A stretch of DNA of 64,000 nucleotides, from assembly GCA_900696465.1 (NCBI GenBank), contig CAADGE010000030.1, positions 145,414 to 209,413 of the forward strand, given 5' to 3'. The notes under the pieces were generated by a model. That model was not told the origin of the DNA, made no database searches, and was given only the letters and a program-made list of their open reading frames with translations. Both the position numbers and the translations under genes were made by a program. Each line of letters opens with the position of its first letter. Position 1 is the first letter of the stretch. Positions 35,534-45,223 of this stretch are shown piece by piece. Origin of the DNA: an uncultured Planctomycetota bacterium. GTDB lineage: Bacteria; Planctomycetota; Phycisphaerae; UBA1845; UTPLA1.

Positions 35534-36868
35534 ATGATCCGTGGCCCGTTCACAGAACGATCCTTTCCCTTGCTGCCGGAAGAGATCATCCGCGTGCCGA
35601 CGGCTGGTCTGCCAGGCATCACATGCTCGACGCGCGCCTGGCTGCGGGAGGTCCACGGTCAGCTTCAAACGCTCCTGCCGGAAGGACCGGCGACTTTGCT
35701 GACGGAGGATCTTGTCCATGCAAACGGCGAGGCGGCCGATGTCTTCGCGCATTTTGGCATCCGTCCCGAGCAGCTACCCAGTCTTCGTCACAACTGGCAG
35801 GGCCTGGCCCATACCGCCCAGGCCTCCGGAGCGAACTCCGAGGAGGAGAAGCCAACGCCGCCATGGCCGGGCTTTGAAGATATCTGGATCCCGATCGGAG
35901 ACAACGTGGAGTTGTGCGGGCGGATCCGTTATGCACGTCGCGAGGGTGAGGTGATCAATACCGACTGCATCGTCATTCTCCCCGGCATCCTCGGCGATAA
36001 CAATGTCCTGCGCACACGCGACCTCGCGCAGGGGCTGGTCGCCTCGGGCTTTCATGCAATGGCCCTCGAACTTCGTGGACACGGCGAAACGGCACGAGGC
36101 CGACCGGAAATCCATTACAACTTCGGAACCCTGGAAACATTCGATCTGCTCGCGGTCTCGCGTTGGCTCGAAGCTCAACCGCACGTCCGCAGGACCGGTC
36201 TTGTCGGTTTCTGCTGGGGGGCTAATCACGCCCTCGCAGCGGCCTGGCTTGACGGCTGTCGGCGGGATCATCCCAGCATCAGCCCGAGACTGGCGCCGCA
36301 TGTCTGGCATAACCGTGCGGAGAGTGGTCCACCTGCCCACCACGACGGAACGACAGTAGCCCTGCGCCACTGGAATGCGGGCATACTCGCCTTCTCACCG
36401 GTGTTGCGTTTTGAGGAACTGCTCGAACTCCTTGAACGGCGATGGTCGCGTTTCCGACATCCGGTGCTCGCAGGATTGCAAACGACGATCCTCAATCGCA
36501 TGAAACGACGCGGCTACCCCGAGCCATCCGGCAGTCTGATGCAACTCATCCGCGCGGAGTTCGCCCGTTCCCCGCTGATCTATGCCGAAGCGATCGACGA
36601 CGGTCTACAGATGCTGCGCTTCCTGCCGTACCGCGGGCTACCGGACCACGCCAAGCTGCAAAGTGCCCGCGTGCCTGTGCTCATTGTGCACGGCGCCAAC
36701 GATCCGATGGCCCGATCCCAGGACGTGGCCGACCTGATCGCGCGAACGACAAACCCGATGGTCGCGGCGATGGTCCTCCCCGGCGGCGGCCATGTCGGTT
36801 TTGCAGCATACGCGAAGGCGTACTATTACAGTCTGGTGATCAATTTCTTCGCCGGCGCTGCGAATTAA
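35534..36868 (+). CDS. alpha/beta hydrolase (YheT/EMB8-like) with cysteine nucleophile
   Basis: A 444-residue alpha/beta hydrolase: CIVILPGILGDNN (oxyanion region), ALELRGHGET, then GLVGFCWGANHALAA, where the usual GxSxG serine is Cys227. The rest of the triad is present as D390 (VHGANDP) and H420 (GGGHVGF). The layout (helical insert, GxxN after the nucleophile) fits the YheT/EMB8 group, in which Ser is usual; dienelactone hydrolase is the known family with Cys. It is divergent from the SDR gene. Its stop codon overlaps the stop of the next, convergent gene by 4 bases (36865-36868). Confidence 0.85.
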   Translation: MIRGPFTERSFPLLPEEIIRVPTAGLPGITCSTRAWLREVHGQLQTLLPEGPATLLTEDLVHANGEAADVFAHFGIRPEQLPSLRHNWQGLAHTAQASGANSEEEKPTPPWPGFEDIWIPIGDNVELCGRIRYARREGEVINTDCIVILPGILGDNNVLRTRDLAQGLVASGFHAMALELRGHGETARGRPEIHYNFGTLETFDLLAVSRWLEAQPHVRRTGLVGFCWGANHALAAAWLDGCRRDHPSISPRLAPHVWHNRAESGPPAHHDGTTVALRHWNAGILAFSPVLRFEELLELLERRWSRFRHPVLAGLQTTILNRMKRRGYPEPSGSLMQLIRAEFARSPLIYAEAIDDGLQMLRFLPYRGLPDHAKLQSARVPVLIVHGANDPMARSQDVADLIARTTNPMVAAMVLPGGGHVGFAAYAKAYYYSLVINFFAGAAN

Positions 36869-39800
36869 GGGCCGATCAGTGCCGCAACGAAACCGGGAAT
36901 GTCGCCGACATCAATTACGCCGCTGTCGTCAAAATCCACCTTGCAGCGATAGTAGTTGTCGGTCGAACCGCTCATGACAAGCTGGATGAATGGCTTGATG
37001 TCCAACGCGTCCGCTCCGGTCGGCCACACCAGATCACCATCCGGCGGTCCACTGCAAGCAACCGTAAGCGTGACAACGGTGGAAGAAATCGTGGAGAACG
37101 TATTTACCTCTCCGCACGGACTCTGGATCACCACATGATACGTGCCGCTGTCCGCAGGCCCGATGTTCGAGATGTTCAGAGTCGCACCCTCGCCCAGCAA
37201 AGACTGTGTTTCAATCGAGTAACTCCCCCCGCCGGGCGCCGGTCCGTCCACGATGGGAATGTTTCCGTTTCGGTACCAGTTCATCTGGTAGGGCCCGCCA
37301 CCCTCCAACTCGAAATGCAGCACCGCGAGCGCGCCGGGCGTTGGCGAATACGAGCAGCAGAGATTGGTTCTGAATGCGAGCGGCGCGTTGGCCCGCAGCT
37401 CCCAGGTCTCGTTGCGATAGTCGCCCTGCGCGCCGGCGTCGCCACCGAAGACTACATGCGTGCCGCGCAACAAGTCATAGGCCATGGCGTGATCCGTCAA
37501 CGGCCGCGGCTTGAACATATCAACTGACGGTGTATCGTGTGCGGAAAGATGCCACTCCCAGGTTCCCGGGAAACTGAAAATCAGCTCGTACACATCGTTG
37601 AGCCGGCCCGTCAGCCCGTCGCCTCCGAAGACGGTGAACCGCCTTCGATCGGGACGATAGATCATCGTATGACCCTTGCGGGCGGGCGGCATCGTCGGCC
37701 ACACGATCGGACCCGATCCGAAGACAATGTCACGCGCCTCGTTCGACAACCCGCCTGCCGTCTCGCCGCCGAAGACCACGACGGTACCGGCCGTGGCCGC
37801 CATGGTGTGACCTGCACGCGGACCGGGCAGGTTCGGTAACGTCGCCGGCGCCCACGTATGAGGTCCCCACGAAGTCCAGTCGAGTTGCCACGGGCTGCTG
37901 ATCAGATTGCCCACGGCATTCCGCCCGCCGAAGAGCACGAGGCCGAGTCCGATGCCTTTGGAGGAACACATGGCCGCATCGTAGCGCGGCTGTGGCATGC
38001 CCGGCCCGGCAGGAAAAGCAAGCGACCAGCTTGTACCGTCCCATTTCCAGGTGTCACCGAAGACCGTGGAGTTATCTCGACCGCCAAAAAGATAGACGCC
38101 CTGAATGGTGTGCGTGAAGGTGCGCGGACCTGCCCAGGTCATGCAGTGCCCGCGACGCGGCGACGGCCGCGGCGCACCGATGGGCAACTCCACCAGTGTC
38201 CATTTCTCGCCGTCCCACAGCCAGGTGTCGTTTCGCAGTTCGCCATCAAAGCCGCCGAAGAGGACGACCTGGTGACGAATCTCATCGTAGGCCATGGCGG
38301 CATCCACCCGGGCACTGGGTTTGAAATGTGTGTAGGGGCAGGGCGGCTCCGGAAGTTTCCATTCGCTGGCCGGCGCGCAGGGCGCCTGCTGCGAAAGCGT
38401 ATTGAGAATCAGTGAGCCGTTGCCTGTCGCGCCGCTCTTACCACCAATGCGCAAGAAGTACGTCGTGTTGGGCTCTGCCCGAAAGACGACTCGTGAATCC
38501 GTGCCCCCGCACGTGCTCGAATCGTCGTCGCAGGCCAGCTCGACCAGCGCATGGCAGTTGCCACGATAGACCGCAAGCTGTGTGTCGAAACTGGAGCCGC
38601 AGATGTAGGCCTCCACGAGACTTCCCGCAGGGCCGTGAAGGTACTGGTACCAGACATCAGCTTCCCGCGCGCATCCGGCCATCCCACCTCTGCCATTGGC
38701 GGCGCAGAAATTCTCAAAGTAATTCGAGCCCTGTGACATGAACTGTGGTGGAGACTCACAAAGGTCGTTGCCCGGTGCGGGCTGACAGCCGCTCCACCCT
38801 CTGGCCCGTATCATCTGTCGCAGATCCGGCAGGCCGCCGATGTTCTCCGAGATCGGCGTCTTATCGCGCTGTTGCGGTGTCGCGGTCTCCGAGAGCAGTC
38901 TGCGCACTTCCAGAGGATCCAGACGCTGGCCGGTTTGCAGCACTGACGTGGCCTGCAGCAGTGCCGCTGCGCCGGCTGCAATCGGAGAGGCGCTGGAGGT
39001 GCCGCTGAAGCTGTGGGTGTAGTCCAGATCGATTCCGAAACCCGGATCGTTGTACAAGTTGCCGTAACCAGTGGTATAGACCGCTTCGCCCCAGCCCTGA
39101 ACATTGACCCGTGAACCGAAGTTCGATCCCCAGAAGCCGGGCATCTTGATACGCGAGCGCGGGGCCTGCGAATTGCCGAAACCGGCCGCGGCGGCACCGG
39201 CGCCGACGATGATCGCGCCGGAGTCGAACGAGTTGTAGGGCATCGGCAGAGGATAAAACGGACCATTGCAGCCGAAGAACTGTGGATCATCCAGATTGAC
39301 ACCTCCGGCCGCGTCCGCATTTCCGGCAGCTTCGATAACCACAAGCTGTTTTGAGAAGACGGCGTATTGAATCGCCGCGTGCACCGCCGGCATCCACTCG
39401 CAGGGCACGTACGGGCCGGTACCGTTGATGTAATCGTAGAAAGACTGCTGTTCGAGCAGCACGATGTCGCCTGGGGAAAGTGCCGGATAGACCGCCGTCA
39501 GCAGGATCGCATTGGCCAGGTCGTAACCAAAGGACATGTTCGGTAGCTGATGATACACACCGGCGAAGTGCAGCGAGACGTCGGACGCGATGCCGGTGAT
39601 GCCCCAACCATTGTTCATCGCCGCAAGCTGGCCCATGACTGCCGTGCCATGCGCGGGATCCGCCAGCGGCGGATGCGGCGGCGGGAGCCAGTTGTTGGCA
39701 TTGCCGACGGGGGGAAGATCCTGATGGTTCGCATTGAAGCTGTATTCGATGTTGACGATTTGGATGCCAAGCCCCCGAGTGCCAATGACATTCCAGATGT

Positions 39801-40365
39801 ATTCGGCATCGACACCGGTGGCGGCAAGTTGCAGATAGCCCTGATTCGGTTGGTAGCTCGGCGGAAAAGGCGGCGGCGCGGGTACGGCGGCGGGCTCCGC
39901 CAGTTCCACGATGTCGAGTGCATTCAGCGCGTCGACCAGATTTGAGACATCTGCCTCTTCGGGAAGCGTCAGTGTAAACCAGACGGTCAGGTCGGGCAGA
40001 TCGCGATTCGAAACCGCCTTTGCATGCTGTCGCATCTGACGCAGTTTGTCATCCGTCGCGCTGAAGCGTGGTCCCCACTTGCCGCTTTTGACCGACGCCA
40101 GCACGGCCTGCGCCGGCGCGAGTGTCCCGGTGCCGACATCGACCAGCTTGTCGGCCTTGACCTTGATGGGCAGGTCATCCTTGAACTTGACGTGAACAAG
40201 GTTTGTGCGGCGCTGGTAGCGACCTTCGAGCTTTTCGGGCTTTTGATAGTGCGTGCGTTGCTCGTTGGGTGTCTGTGAACCGGCCGCGAAGGCCTCCGGA
40301 ACGCAAAGCCACAGGACGTATGCCAGCGCACCAAGTCCGCGGCGAAGTCCTGGCCCTGAGTTCAT
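36865..40365 (-). CDS. secreted S8 (subtilisin-like) protease with PPC-like, kelch, Ig-like and dockerin domains
   Basis: A 1166-residue modular exoprotein with a signal peptide (about 1-28) and a propeptide-like region to about 190. The S8 domain has IVNIEYSFNANHQDL (the position of the catalytic Asp is Glu207, with Asn at 205), PAHGTAVMG (His239), AAGNADAAG (oxyanion Asn349) and SGTSSASPIAAG (Ser457). A PPC-like beta domain (about 545-680) is followed by kelch repeats (about 690-1000, e.g. AMAYDEIRHQVVLFGG), an Ig-like domain (NWYRNGNIPIVDG) and a dockerin-like tail (DFDDSGVIDVGDIPGFV). The S8 part may be catalytically altered (see findings). Family and architecture are firm; substrate unknown. 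Confidence 0.93.
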   Translation of the reverse strand: MNSGPGLRRGLGALAYVLWLCVPEAFAAGSQTPNEQRTHYQKPEKLEGRYQRRTNLVHVKFKDDLPIKVKADKLVDVGTGTLAPAQAVLASVKSGKWGPRFSATDDKLRQMRQHAKAVSNRDLPDLTVWFTLTLPEEADVSNLVDALNALDIVELAEPAAVPAPPPFPPSYQPNQGYLQLAATGVDAEYIWNVIGTRGLGIQIVNIEYSFNANHQDLPPVGNANNWLPPPHPPLADPAHGTAVMGQLAAMNNGWGITGIASDVSLHFAGVYHQLPNMSFGYDLANAILLTAVYPALSPGDIVLLEQQSFYDYINGTGPYVPCEWMPAVHAAIQYAVFSKQLVVIEAAGNADAAGGVNLDDPQFFGCNGPFYPLPMPYNSFDSGAIIVGAGAAAAGFGNSQAPRSRIKMPGFWGSNFGSRVNVQGWGEAVYTTGYGNLYNDPGFGIDLDYTHSFSGTSSASPIAAGAAALLQATSVLQTGQRLDPLEVRRLLSETATPQQRDKTPISENIGGLPDLRQMIRARGWSGCQPAPGNDLCESPPQFMSQGSNYFENFCAANGRGGMAGCAREADVWYQYLHGPAGSLVEAYICGSSFDTQLAVYRGNCHALVELACDDDSSTCGGTDSRVVFRAEPNTTYFLRIGGKSGATGNGSLILNTLSQQAPCAPASEWKLPEPPCPYTHFKPSARVDAAMAYDEIRHQVVLFGGFDGELRNDTWLWDGEKWTLVELPIGAPRPSPRRGHCMTWAGPRTFTHTIQGVYLFGGRDNSTVFGDTWKWDGTSWSLAFPAGPGMPQPRYDAAMCSSKGIGLGLVLFGGRNAVGNLISSPWQLDWTSWGPHTWAPATLPNLPGPRAGHTMAATAGTVVVFGGETAGGLSNEARDIVFGSGPIVWPTMPPARKGHTMIYRPDRRRFTVFGGDGLTGRLNDVYELIFSFPGTWEWHLSAHDTPSVDMFKPRPLTDHAMAYDLLRGTHVVFGGDAGAQGDYRNETWELRANAPLAFRTNLCCSYSPTPGALAVLHFELEGGGPYQMNWYRNGNIPIVDGPAPGGGSYSIETQSLLGEGATLNISNIGPADSGTYHVVIQSPCGEVNTFSTISSTVVTLTVACSGPPDGDLVWPTGADALDIKPFIQLVMSGSTDNYYRCKVDFDDSGVIDVGDIPGFVAALIGP

Positions 40366-40688
40366 CGCTAAACCCTCGACGGATTTCCGTGTTCACGTCG
40401 CCGTTATTGAATGGCACGGGGCGACGATCAACCAGACACACCGGCACTGAAGATAAGAACCATGCTACCGACCGGGAGCGGCTGATTCAAGACATACTGG
40501 CTCAAAGTTGAGGACAGAAAACGGTGGGTCGCATGCTCAACACACGCATCATGGATGTAAATAGCGTGGCACTGGTCGGATAGATACGAGCGGCTGCAGA
40601 CGCATCATTGCCTGACTTACAGCGCGGCGGAGTTGATTCCATGCGAAAACGATTGTGTGCATCATGTCGGATCAAAAAAATGATTCAC
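40366..40688. other. intergenic, no gene seen
   Basis: About 320 bases between the protease start and tRNA-Val. It probably contains the protease promoter. Short open frames here have no protein signature. The left end of the tRNA is followed, in the minus sense, by a T-rich run (around 40674-40682) without a stem. Confidence 0.5.
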
Positions 40689-40761
40689 TGGGCGATACAG
40701 GACTCGAACCTGTAACCCCCTCGGTGTAAACGAGGTGCTCTGCCAATTGAGCTAATCGCCC
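40689..40761 (-). tRNA. tRNA-Val (anticodon TAC)
   Basis: A 73-base cloverleaf read on the minus strand: acceptor GGGCGAT/ATCGCCC, D-arm GCTC/GAGC, anticodon stem CCTCG/CGAGG with loop TTTACAC (anticodon TAC, valine), T-arm ACAGG/CCTGT with TTCGAGT loop, discriminator A. CCA is not encoded. Confidence 0.97.
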
Positions 40762-40973
40762 GGTGCCTGGTGCGACGGTTCACGCAGGGTCATGGCAACA
40801 TCGTATCCGATTTGCAGGTGCTCGACCATTGGGACCAGCGAGCGCCTGAAGCTCGGCAAAGCCGCCCAAAGTCGCTGCCATGCCACCCGCCTGACGGGTA
40901 TCGGAGCCGGGCCAAGCCGCGGCCATGTCGCCGACCGACCGCATTCCGCAGCTCGCGATCCACCTTCTTCCCA

Positions 40974-42473
40974 TCAATCCGCCGGGACGCATCGTCCCTC
41001 GGCCCAGGCGCGAAGGGCGAGCATCTTCTCCGCCATAGTGACCGACAGCGGAGGCGACTGTTTCAGGGTTGAAAGCAGCCGCTCCGTGGTCAGGTCCGCA
41101 CCCGCCGCGAAGGCGTCGTGAAGCGAAGAGATGATCGCCTGTTCGATCTCGGCGCCGCTGAAACCCTCGCAGGCCTTCGAGAGTTGATCCAGATCGAAGG
41201 TCGCCGGGCCGCGACCGCGACGGGCGATGTGAATGCGGAGAATTTCCCTGCGGGTGGCCGCGCATGGCAGGTCCACGAAGAAGACTTCATCGAAGCGTCC
41301 CTTGCGGAGCATCTCCGGCGGCAGGGCCTCAATGTCGTTGGCCGTGGCGACCAGAAAGACCGGTGCGGTGTGTTCCTGCATCCAGGTCAGCAATGTTCCG
41401 AACATGCGTTGGGAGAGTCCGCCGTCGGTGCTGCGGCTTGCGGCTGAGGCGAAGGCCTTCTCGATCTCGTCGATCCACAGGATCACCGGAGCCATCATCT
41501 CGGTCTGCTGGAGCGCGTCGCGAAGGCGGCGCTCTGATTCACCGACGTAGCGATCGTAGAGGGCGCCGACATCCATCCGAAGCAAGGGACGCTGCCAGGC
41601 CGTGGCGATGGCCTTGGCGCAGAAACTCTTTCCGGCACCCTGCACACCGAGCATCAGCACGCCGCGCGGTGCCGTGATGCCGAACTTTGCCGCCTCTTCC
41701 GACAATGAATGCCGACGCGAAAGCAGCCACGATTTAAGCCGCTTCATGCCGCCGATCTGATCGAGGTTCGCGAGCGTCTCGACGTATTCAAGCAGACCGC
41801 CGCGATGAATGATCTGCCGCTTACGGGCCATGACCGTGTTCAGATCTTCCTCGTCGAACTTGCGATCATCGACGACGGCCTCGGTGATGATCTGCCGGAC
41901 CTGCCGGCGCGAGAGTCCGGCCAGATTGCGAATGATCGTCTGGTAGGCGCCTTTGCTGAGATTCGCGTCAATCCTCCCCTCGCGATGCAACCCTTTGAGC
42001 GTGTCGCGAATGACGACCTCGAGTTCCTTCTCATCGGGAAGAGAAAGGTCCAGTCGCAGGGCCTGCGTGGCCAGCGCCGGCGGCAACTCGTCCTGATGAT
42101 CTATCAGGATCAAGTGGCTGGAGGATTCCCGGCAGTGTCGCACGAGGTCGCGGCAGGCGCGGAGCGTGCGCTCGTCACGCAGATGCCCGGACAGGTCCAG
42201 AAGAACGTTGATGGAGATGTCCGCCTGTCGGGTCATGTAGTAGAGCGCCGCGGCGGGGTGCTCGGTGTCCGGCACGGGCGCCACGCCGGCAACGAGACCG
42301 TCGCGCACACCGCCGACGATCGACCAGAGCCGCAGTGCGTAGGGCATGCGCAGGACCACGTCGCGCACCAGTTCAAGGGCTTCGTCTTCCTCGAGGGTGG
42401 GCATGAAGATGAACGGATAGCGTGCCCGCAAAAGCTGTTCGAGGCGGTGCAGATCATTGGGGCGATTCGGCAT
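40974..42473 (-). CDS. AAA-family ATPase (Ycf46-like)
   Basis: A 499-residue ATPase with a Walker A GVQGAGKSF (276-284), Walker B VILWIDEIEKAF and sensor residues LVATANDIEALPPEMLRKGRFDE. The N-terminal 230 residues are the Ycf46-type regulatory region (RARYPFIFMPTLEED...ALELV), and the C-terminal lid has FSGAEIEQAI. Members are linked to inorganic-carbon or photosynthesis control in cyanobacteria; in planctomycetes the role is unknown. It lies downstream of the tRNA-Val gene in the plus sense and upstream of the minus-strand lipoprotein, with a terminator between. Confidence 0.9.
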   Translation of the reverse strand: MPNRPNDLHRLEQLLRARYPFIFMPTLEEDEALELVRDVVLRMPYALRLWSIVGGVRDGLVAGVAPVPDTEHPAAALYYMTRQADISINVLLDLSGHLRDERTLRACRDLVRHCRESSSHLILIDHQDELPPALATQALRLDLSLPDEKELEVVIRDTLKGLHREGRIDANLSKGAYQTIIRNLAGLSRRQVRQIITEAVVDDRKFDEEDLNTVMARKRQIIHRGGLLEYVETLANLDQIGGMKRLKSWLLSRRHSLSEEAAKFGITAPRGVLMLGVQGAGKSFCAKAIATAWQRPLLRMDVGALYDRYVGESERRLRDALQQTEMMAPVILWIDEIEKAFASAASRSTDGGLSQRMFGTLLTWMQEHTAPVFLVATANDIEALPPEMLRKGRFDEVFFVDLPCAATRREILRIHIARRGRGPATFDLDQLSKACEGFSGAEIEQAIISSLHDAFAAGADLTTERLLSTLKQSPPLSVTMAEKMLALRAWAEGRCVPAD

Positions 42474-42490
42474 GTTTTCATTGAAACAAC

Positions 42491-42520
42491 GAAGCCCACG
42501 GATTGCAATCCATGGGCTTC
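42491..42520 (-). terminator. rho-independent terminator after the DUF1579-like lipoprotein
   Basis: GAAGCCCA (42491-42498) pairs with TGGGCTTC (42513-42520), with an inner self-complementary GGATTGCAATCC. On the minus strand it is followed by GTTGTTTCAATG, a weak T-rich tail. It lies just after the stop of the gene at 42556 and before the AAA ATPase ATG. Confidence 0.65.
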
Positions 42521-42555
42521 GAAGACGCGCGTGCGGATGACCGGGGATTCCCGGA

Positions 42556-43137
42556 TTACTGCCGCTTGCTCGTACCCTTGCCTTCCATCAGCTTCTTGAA
42601 CTTCCAGCCATCCCACATCGTGAATTGCCATTCGATGGTGTTGTTGTCCACCATTTTCATAGTACCTTCGGACTGTGTCGGCTCGCGCGTCATGAAGTGC
42701 TTGCCGCGGCCTTCCATTTCCCAGTGGCCGTCGTCCTCGTCGTACTCCATCTCCATGGTGCTCACATCGCCGTTGCTCATGAACTCCCAGACCTTGAAAG
42801 TCTTTCGGTCGCTGTCCCATCCGAAGATTGCGGTCATCTGCATGGTCTCACCCTCGCCCATGTTCATGTCTGAACGTGCCTGGACGAAGCGATTTCCGGC
42901 GACCCACTCGATCCGCTCCGAATAACTGACGTTCATCTGCTGCGGGCCTTCCTTCGTATACATGGTCATCTGGCCCGTGCCGTTCCATGTGCCGATCCAC
43001 GGATTGAGCCGGTCGAGTTCAGCCGGTCGCGGCGGCGGCTTCATCGACTGCATGTCCTGAGCCGGCTGCTGGCAGCCGGCGATCAGTGCCAGACAGATCG
43101 GCGCCGCCAAGGCCGTCAATTTGTTGCGAGGTCTCAT
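42556..43137 (-). CDS. lipoprotein with a DUF1579-like domain
   Basis: The ATG at 43137 (GGAGAG upstream) gives a lipoprotein signal (ALAAPICLALIAGC) and 193 residues. The mature part is a DUF1579/nitrobindin-like beta-barrel: PWIGTWNGTGQMTM, YSERIEWVAGNRFVQ, AIFGWDSDRKTFKVWEF and TIEWQFTMWDGW. Codons upstream of 43137 are open but not protein-like. Divergent from tdk. Function unknown; a related domain occurs at 27713 and within the SRPBCC protein. Confidence 0.75.
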   Translation of the reverse strand: MRPRNKLTALAAPICLALIAGCQQPAQDMQSMKPPPRPAELDRLNPWIGTWNGTGQMTMYTKEGPQQMNVSYSERIEWVAGNRFVQARSDMNMGEGETMQMTAIFGWDSDRKTFKVWEFMSNGDVSTMEMEYDEDDGHWEMEGRGKHFMTREPTQSEGTMKMVDNNTIEWQFTMWDGWKFKKLMEGKGTSKRQ

Positions 43138-43319
43138 GGGAATCTCTCCGTGCGAGGTTGGTTGTGTCGGTCGGCCGCACCGTGCGGTCGGCCGTCGAAG
43201 ACATTCTACTACCCGATATTTCCGTGAAAAGATGTCCATTTCCCGTGCCGTTTACCCTCGCTCCGCGGGCAGCCCGCGACGACTTGCCATTACCCGGCCA
43301 GCGATGACAATCCTCTATC

Positions 43320-43892
43320 GTGACCCATCCGACTCATCCCGCGAAGCTCATCGTCGTGCACGGCTCGATGTTCGCCGGCAAGACGGAATACCTGATTGCC
43401 CGACTGCGGCAGGCGGCAGTCGAAGGCCGACACGTCAAGGCCTTCAAACACGCCATCGACAATCGCTACGATCCGACACACCTCGTGACACACACGCAGG
43501 ATCGCTTCGATGCGGTCCCTGTCTCCGGTGCCGCGGCACTGCTTGAGCAGGCCGTCGGAGCGGACGTCGTGGCTATCGATGAGGGGCAGTTCTTCCGCCA
43601 TGAGCTGATCCCCGTGGTGCAGACGCTGCTGAATCGCGGGGTCGAAGTGATCGTGGCGGGCATCAGCAACGATGCCTGGGGCCGACCCTTTGAACCGCTG
43701 CCGCAGTTGATTGAGATGGCTGACGAAGTGGTGACGAAGCAGTCGCCCTGCCGCGTGTGCGGTGCCCCATCGCCATACACGCAGCGATTGTCTCCGGTCG
43801 ACACGCTCCACATGGTCGGCGGGCTGGACGATTACGAGCCGCGCTGCGCGGCCCACTTCACGCCGCTGCCCGGTCCCCCGGAGAGGAGGTGA
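43320..43892 (+). CDS. tdk: thymidine kinase
   Basis: A 190-residue type II thymidine kinase. GSMFAGKTEYL (Walker A, 15-25), VVAIDEGQFFR (Walker B with the nucleophile-orienting Glu), and the zinc cysteines PCRVCG... with RCAAHF near the end. The gene starts at a GTG at 43320; no ATG in this frame is upstream. Its stop (43890-43892) is one base from the next ATG. Confidence 0.95.
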   Translation: MTHPTHPAKLIVVHGSMFAGKTEYLIARLRQAAVEGRHVKAFKHAIDNRYDPTHLVTHTQDRFDAVPVSGAAALLEQAVGADVVAIDEGQFFRHELIPVVQTLLNRGVEVIVAGISNDAWGRPFEPLPQLIEMADEVVTKQSPCRVCGAPSPYTQRLSPVDTLHMVGGLDDYEPRCAAHFTPLPGPPERR

Positions 43893-43893
43893 C

Positions 43894-45177
43894 ATGGCGC
43901 TGCCACGGGGTCTGTTGGGGATCGTCGCGCTTCTCTTCGTCGCCTGGCTGCTCTCGACGAATCGTCGTCGATTTCCGTTCAAGACCGTCCTCGGCGGCAT
44001 GACCCTGCAATGGCTGCTGGCGCTCGTCGTGCTCAAGACCGAACCCGGCCGGGCATTTTTTGATGGCATCGCACACGTGGTGACGGCGATTCTCGCGGGA
44101 GCCGACGCCGGCGCGAACTTCGTCTTCGGGCCACTGGCCGGCAGCCACCCGGATGTCGCCTGGAAGGCGGTGGCAGGAATTAAAATCATGTCGACGATCA
44201 TCATCGTCGCCACGTTTTCAGCGATCGGCTATCACTACGGTCTTTTGCAACGACTGGTCTCGGCGATGGCCTGGCTGATGACGCGCACCCTCGGCGTGTC
44301 CGGCGCCGAAGCCCTCGCCGGCGCGGCCAACGTGTTCTTCGGGCAGACCGAAGCCCCGCTGCTCGTGCGGCCGTACATCTCCCGCATGACCCGCTCAGAA
44401 ATCATGGCCCTAATGACCGGCGGTTTCGCCACCGTCGCCGCGGGCGTGATGGCCGTGTACGTGGACATGCTCGGCGGCGGAGACCCCGGGCGGATGGTGT
44501 CAACGGCGAGGCATCTCATGACGGCATCGCTCATGTCGGCGCCGGCCGCCTTTATGCTCGCCAAGGTCATGGTGCCGGAGACGCAGGTCCCGCAGACGGC
44601 CGGACGGGTGCGCGTCGAACTGTCGCGCGAAACTCGCAGCTTCATCGACGCCGCCACTGCCGGAGCCGCGCAGGGCATGAAGCTGGCCATCAATGTGCTG
44701 GCGATGCTCATCGCCTTCGTCGCGCTGATCAAGGTGCTCGACATCGGTCTCTCGGCGTTCGGCCGACTCGAGTTCATGGCCCCGGTCGTCGCCTCGATGG
44801 GGTTGAAGGAGCTGAACCTCGACGGGTTACTGGGCCTGCTCTTCGCGCCGGTCGCATTTCTGGCCGGCGTGGACAGCGGCGACTATCGAAGCTTCGGCGG
44901 ACTGCTCGGTAAGGCGATGGCCACCAATGAACTGATCGCCTACGCCTCGCTCGGTGAGATGGTTCGCACCGGCGGCATGAGTGAGCGGTCGATCCTCATC
45001 GCCACTTATTCCTTGTGCGGCTTTGCCAACATCAGCAGCATCGGCATTCAGATCGGCGGCATTGGCGGCCTGGCCCCGGACCGTCGCGCGGACCTCGTGC
45101 AGCTCGGTCCGCGCGCCATGCTCGGCGGCGCCATGGCCTGCTGGATGACCGGCTGCATCGCAGGCGTGTTGCTTTAG
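43894..45177 (+). CDS. nupC: NupC-type concentrative nucleoside transporter
   Basis: A 427-residue inner-membrane Na+/H+-nucleoside symporter. The ribosome site AGGAGGTGAC and the ATG at 43894 overlap the tdk stop, so the two are translationally coupled. Visible CNT features: [58 protein letters not shown] and [23 protein letters not shown]. Together with tdk it imports and phosphorylates (deoxy)nucleosides. The ATG at 43762 is out of the question because it lies inside tdk. Confidence 0.95.
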   Translation: MALPRGLLGIVALLFVAWLLSTNRRRFPFKTVLGGMTLQWLLALVVLKTEPGRAFFDGIAHVVTAILAGADAGANFVFGPLAGSHPDVAWKAVAGIKIMSTIIIVATFSAIGYHYGLLQRLVSAMAWLMTRTLGVSGAEALAGAANVFFGQTEAPLLVRPYISRMTRSEIMALMTGGFATVAAGVMAVYVDMLGGGDPGRMVSTARHLMTASLMSAPAAFMLAKVMVPETQVPQTAGRVRVELSRETRSFIDAATAGAAQGMKLAINVLAMLIAFVALIKVLDIGLSAFGRLEFMAPVVASMGLKELNLDGLLGLLFAPVAFLAGVDSGDYRSFGGLLGKAMATNELIAYASLGEMVRTGGMSERSILIATYSLCGFANISSIGIQIGGIGGLAPDRRADLVQLGPRAMLGGAMACWMTGCIAGVLL

Positions 45178-45223
45178 TCCCGACGCCACCGCCGTCAAGA
45201 CAATCGAATCACGCGCGACTGCC

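Noticed and set aside
36442..37527. A 361-codon plus-strand frame across the hydrolase end and the protease end
   Set aside because: It spans two convergent, well-supported genes in a different frame and reads as noise.
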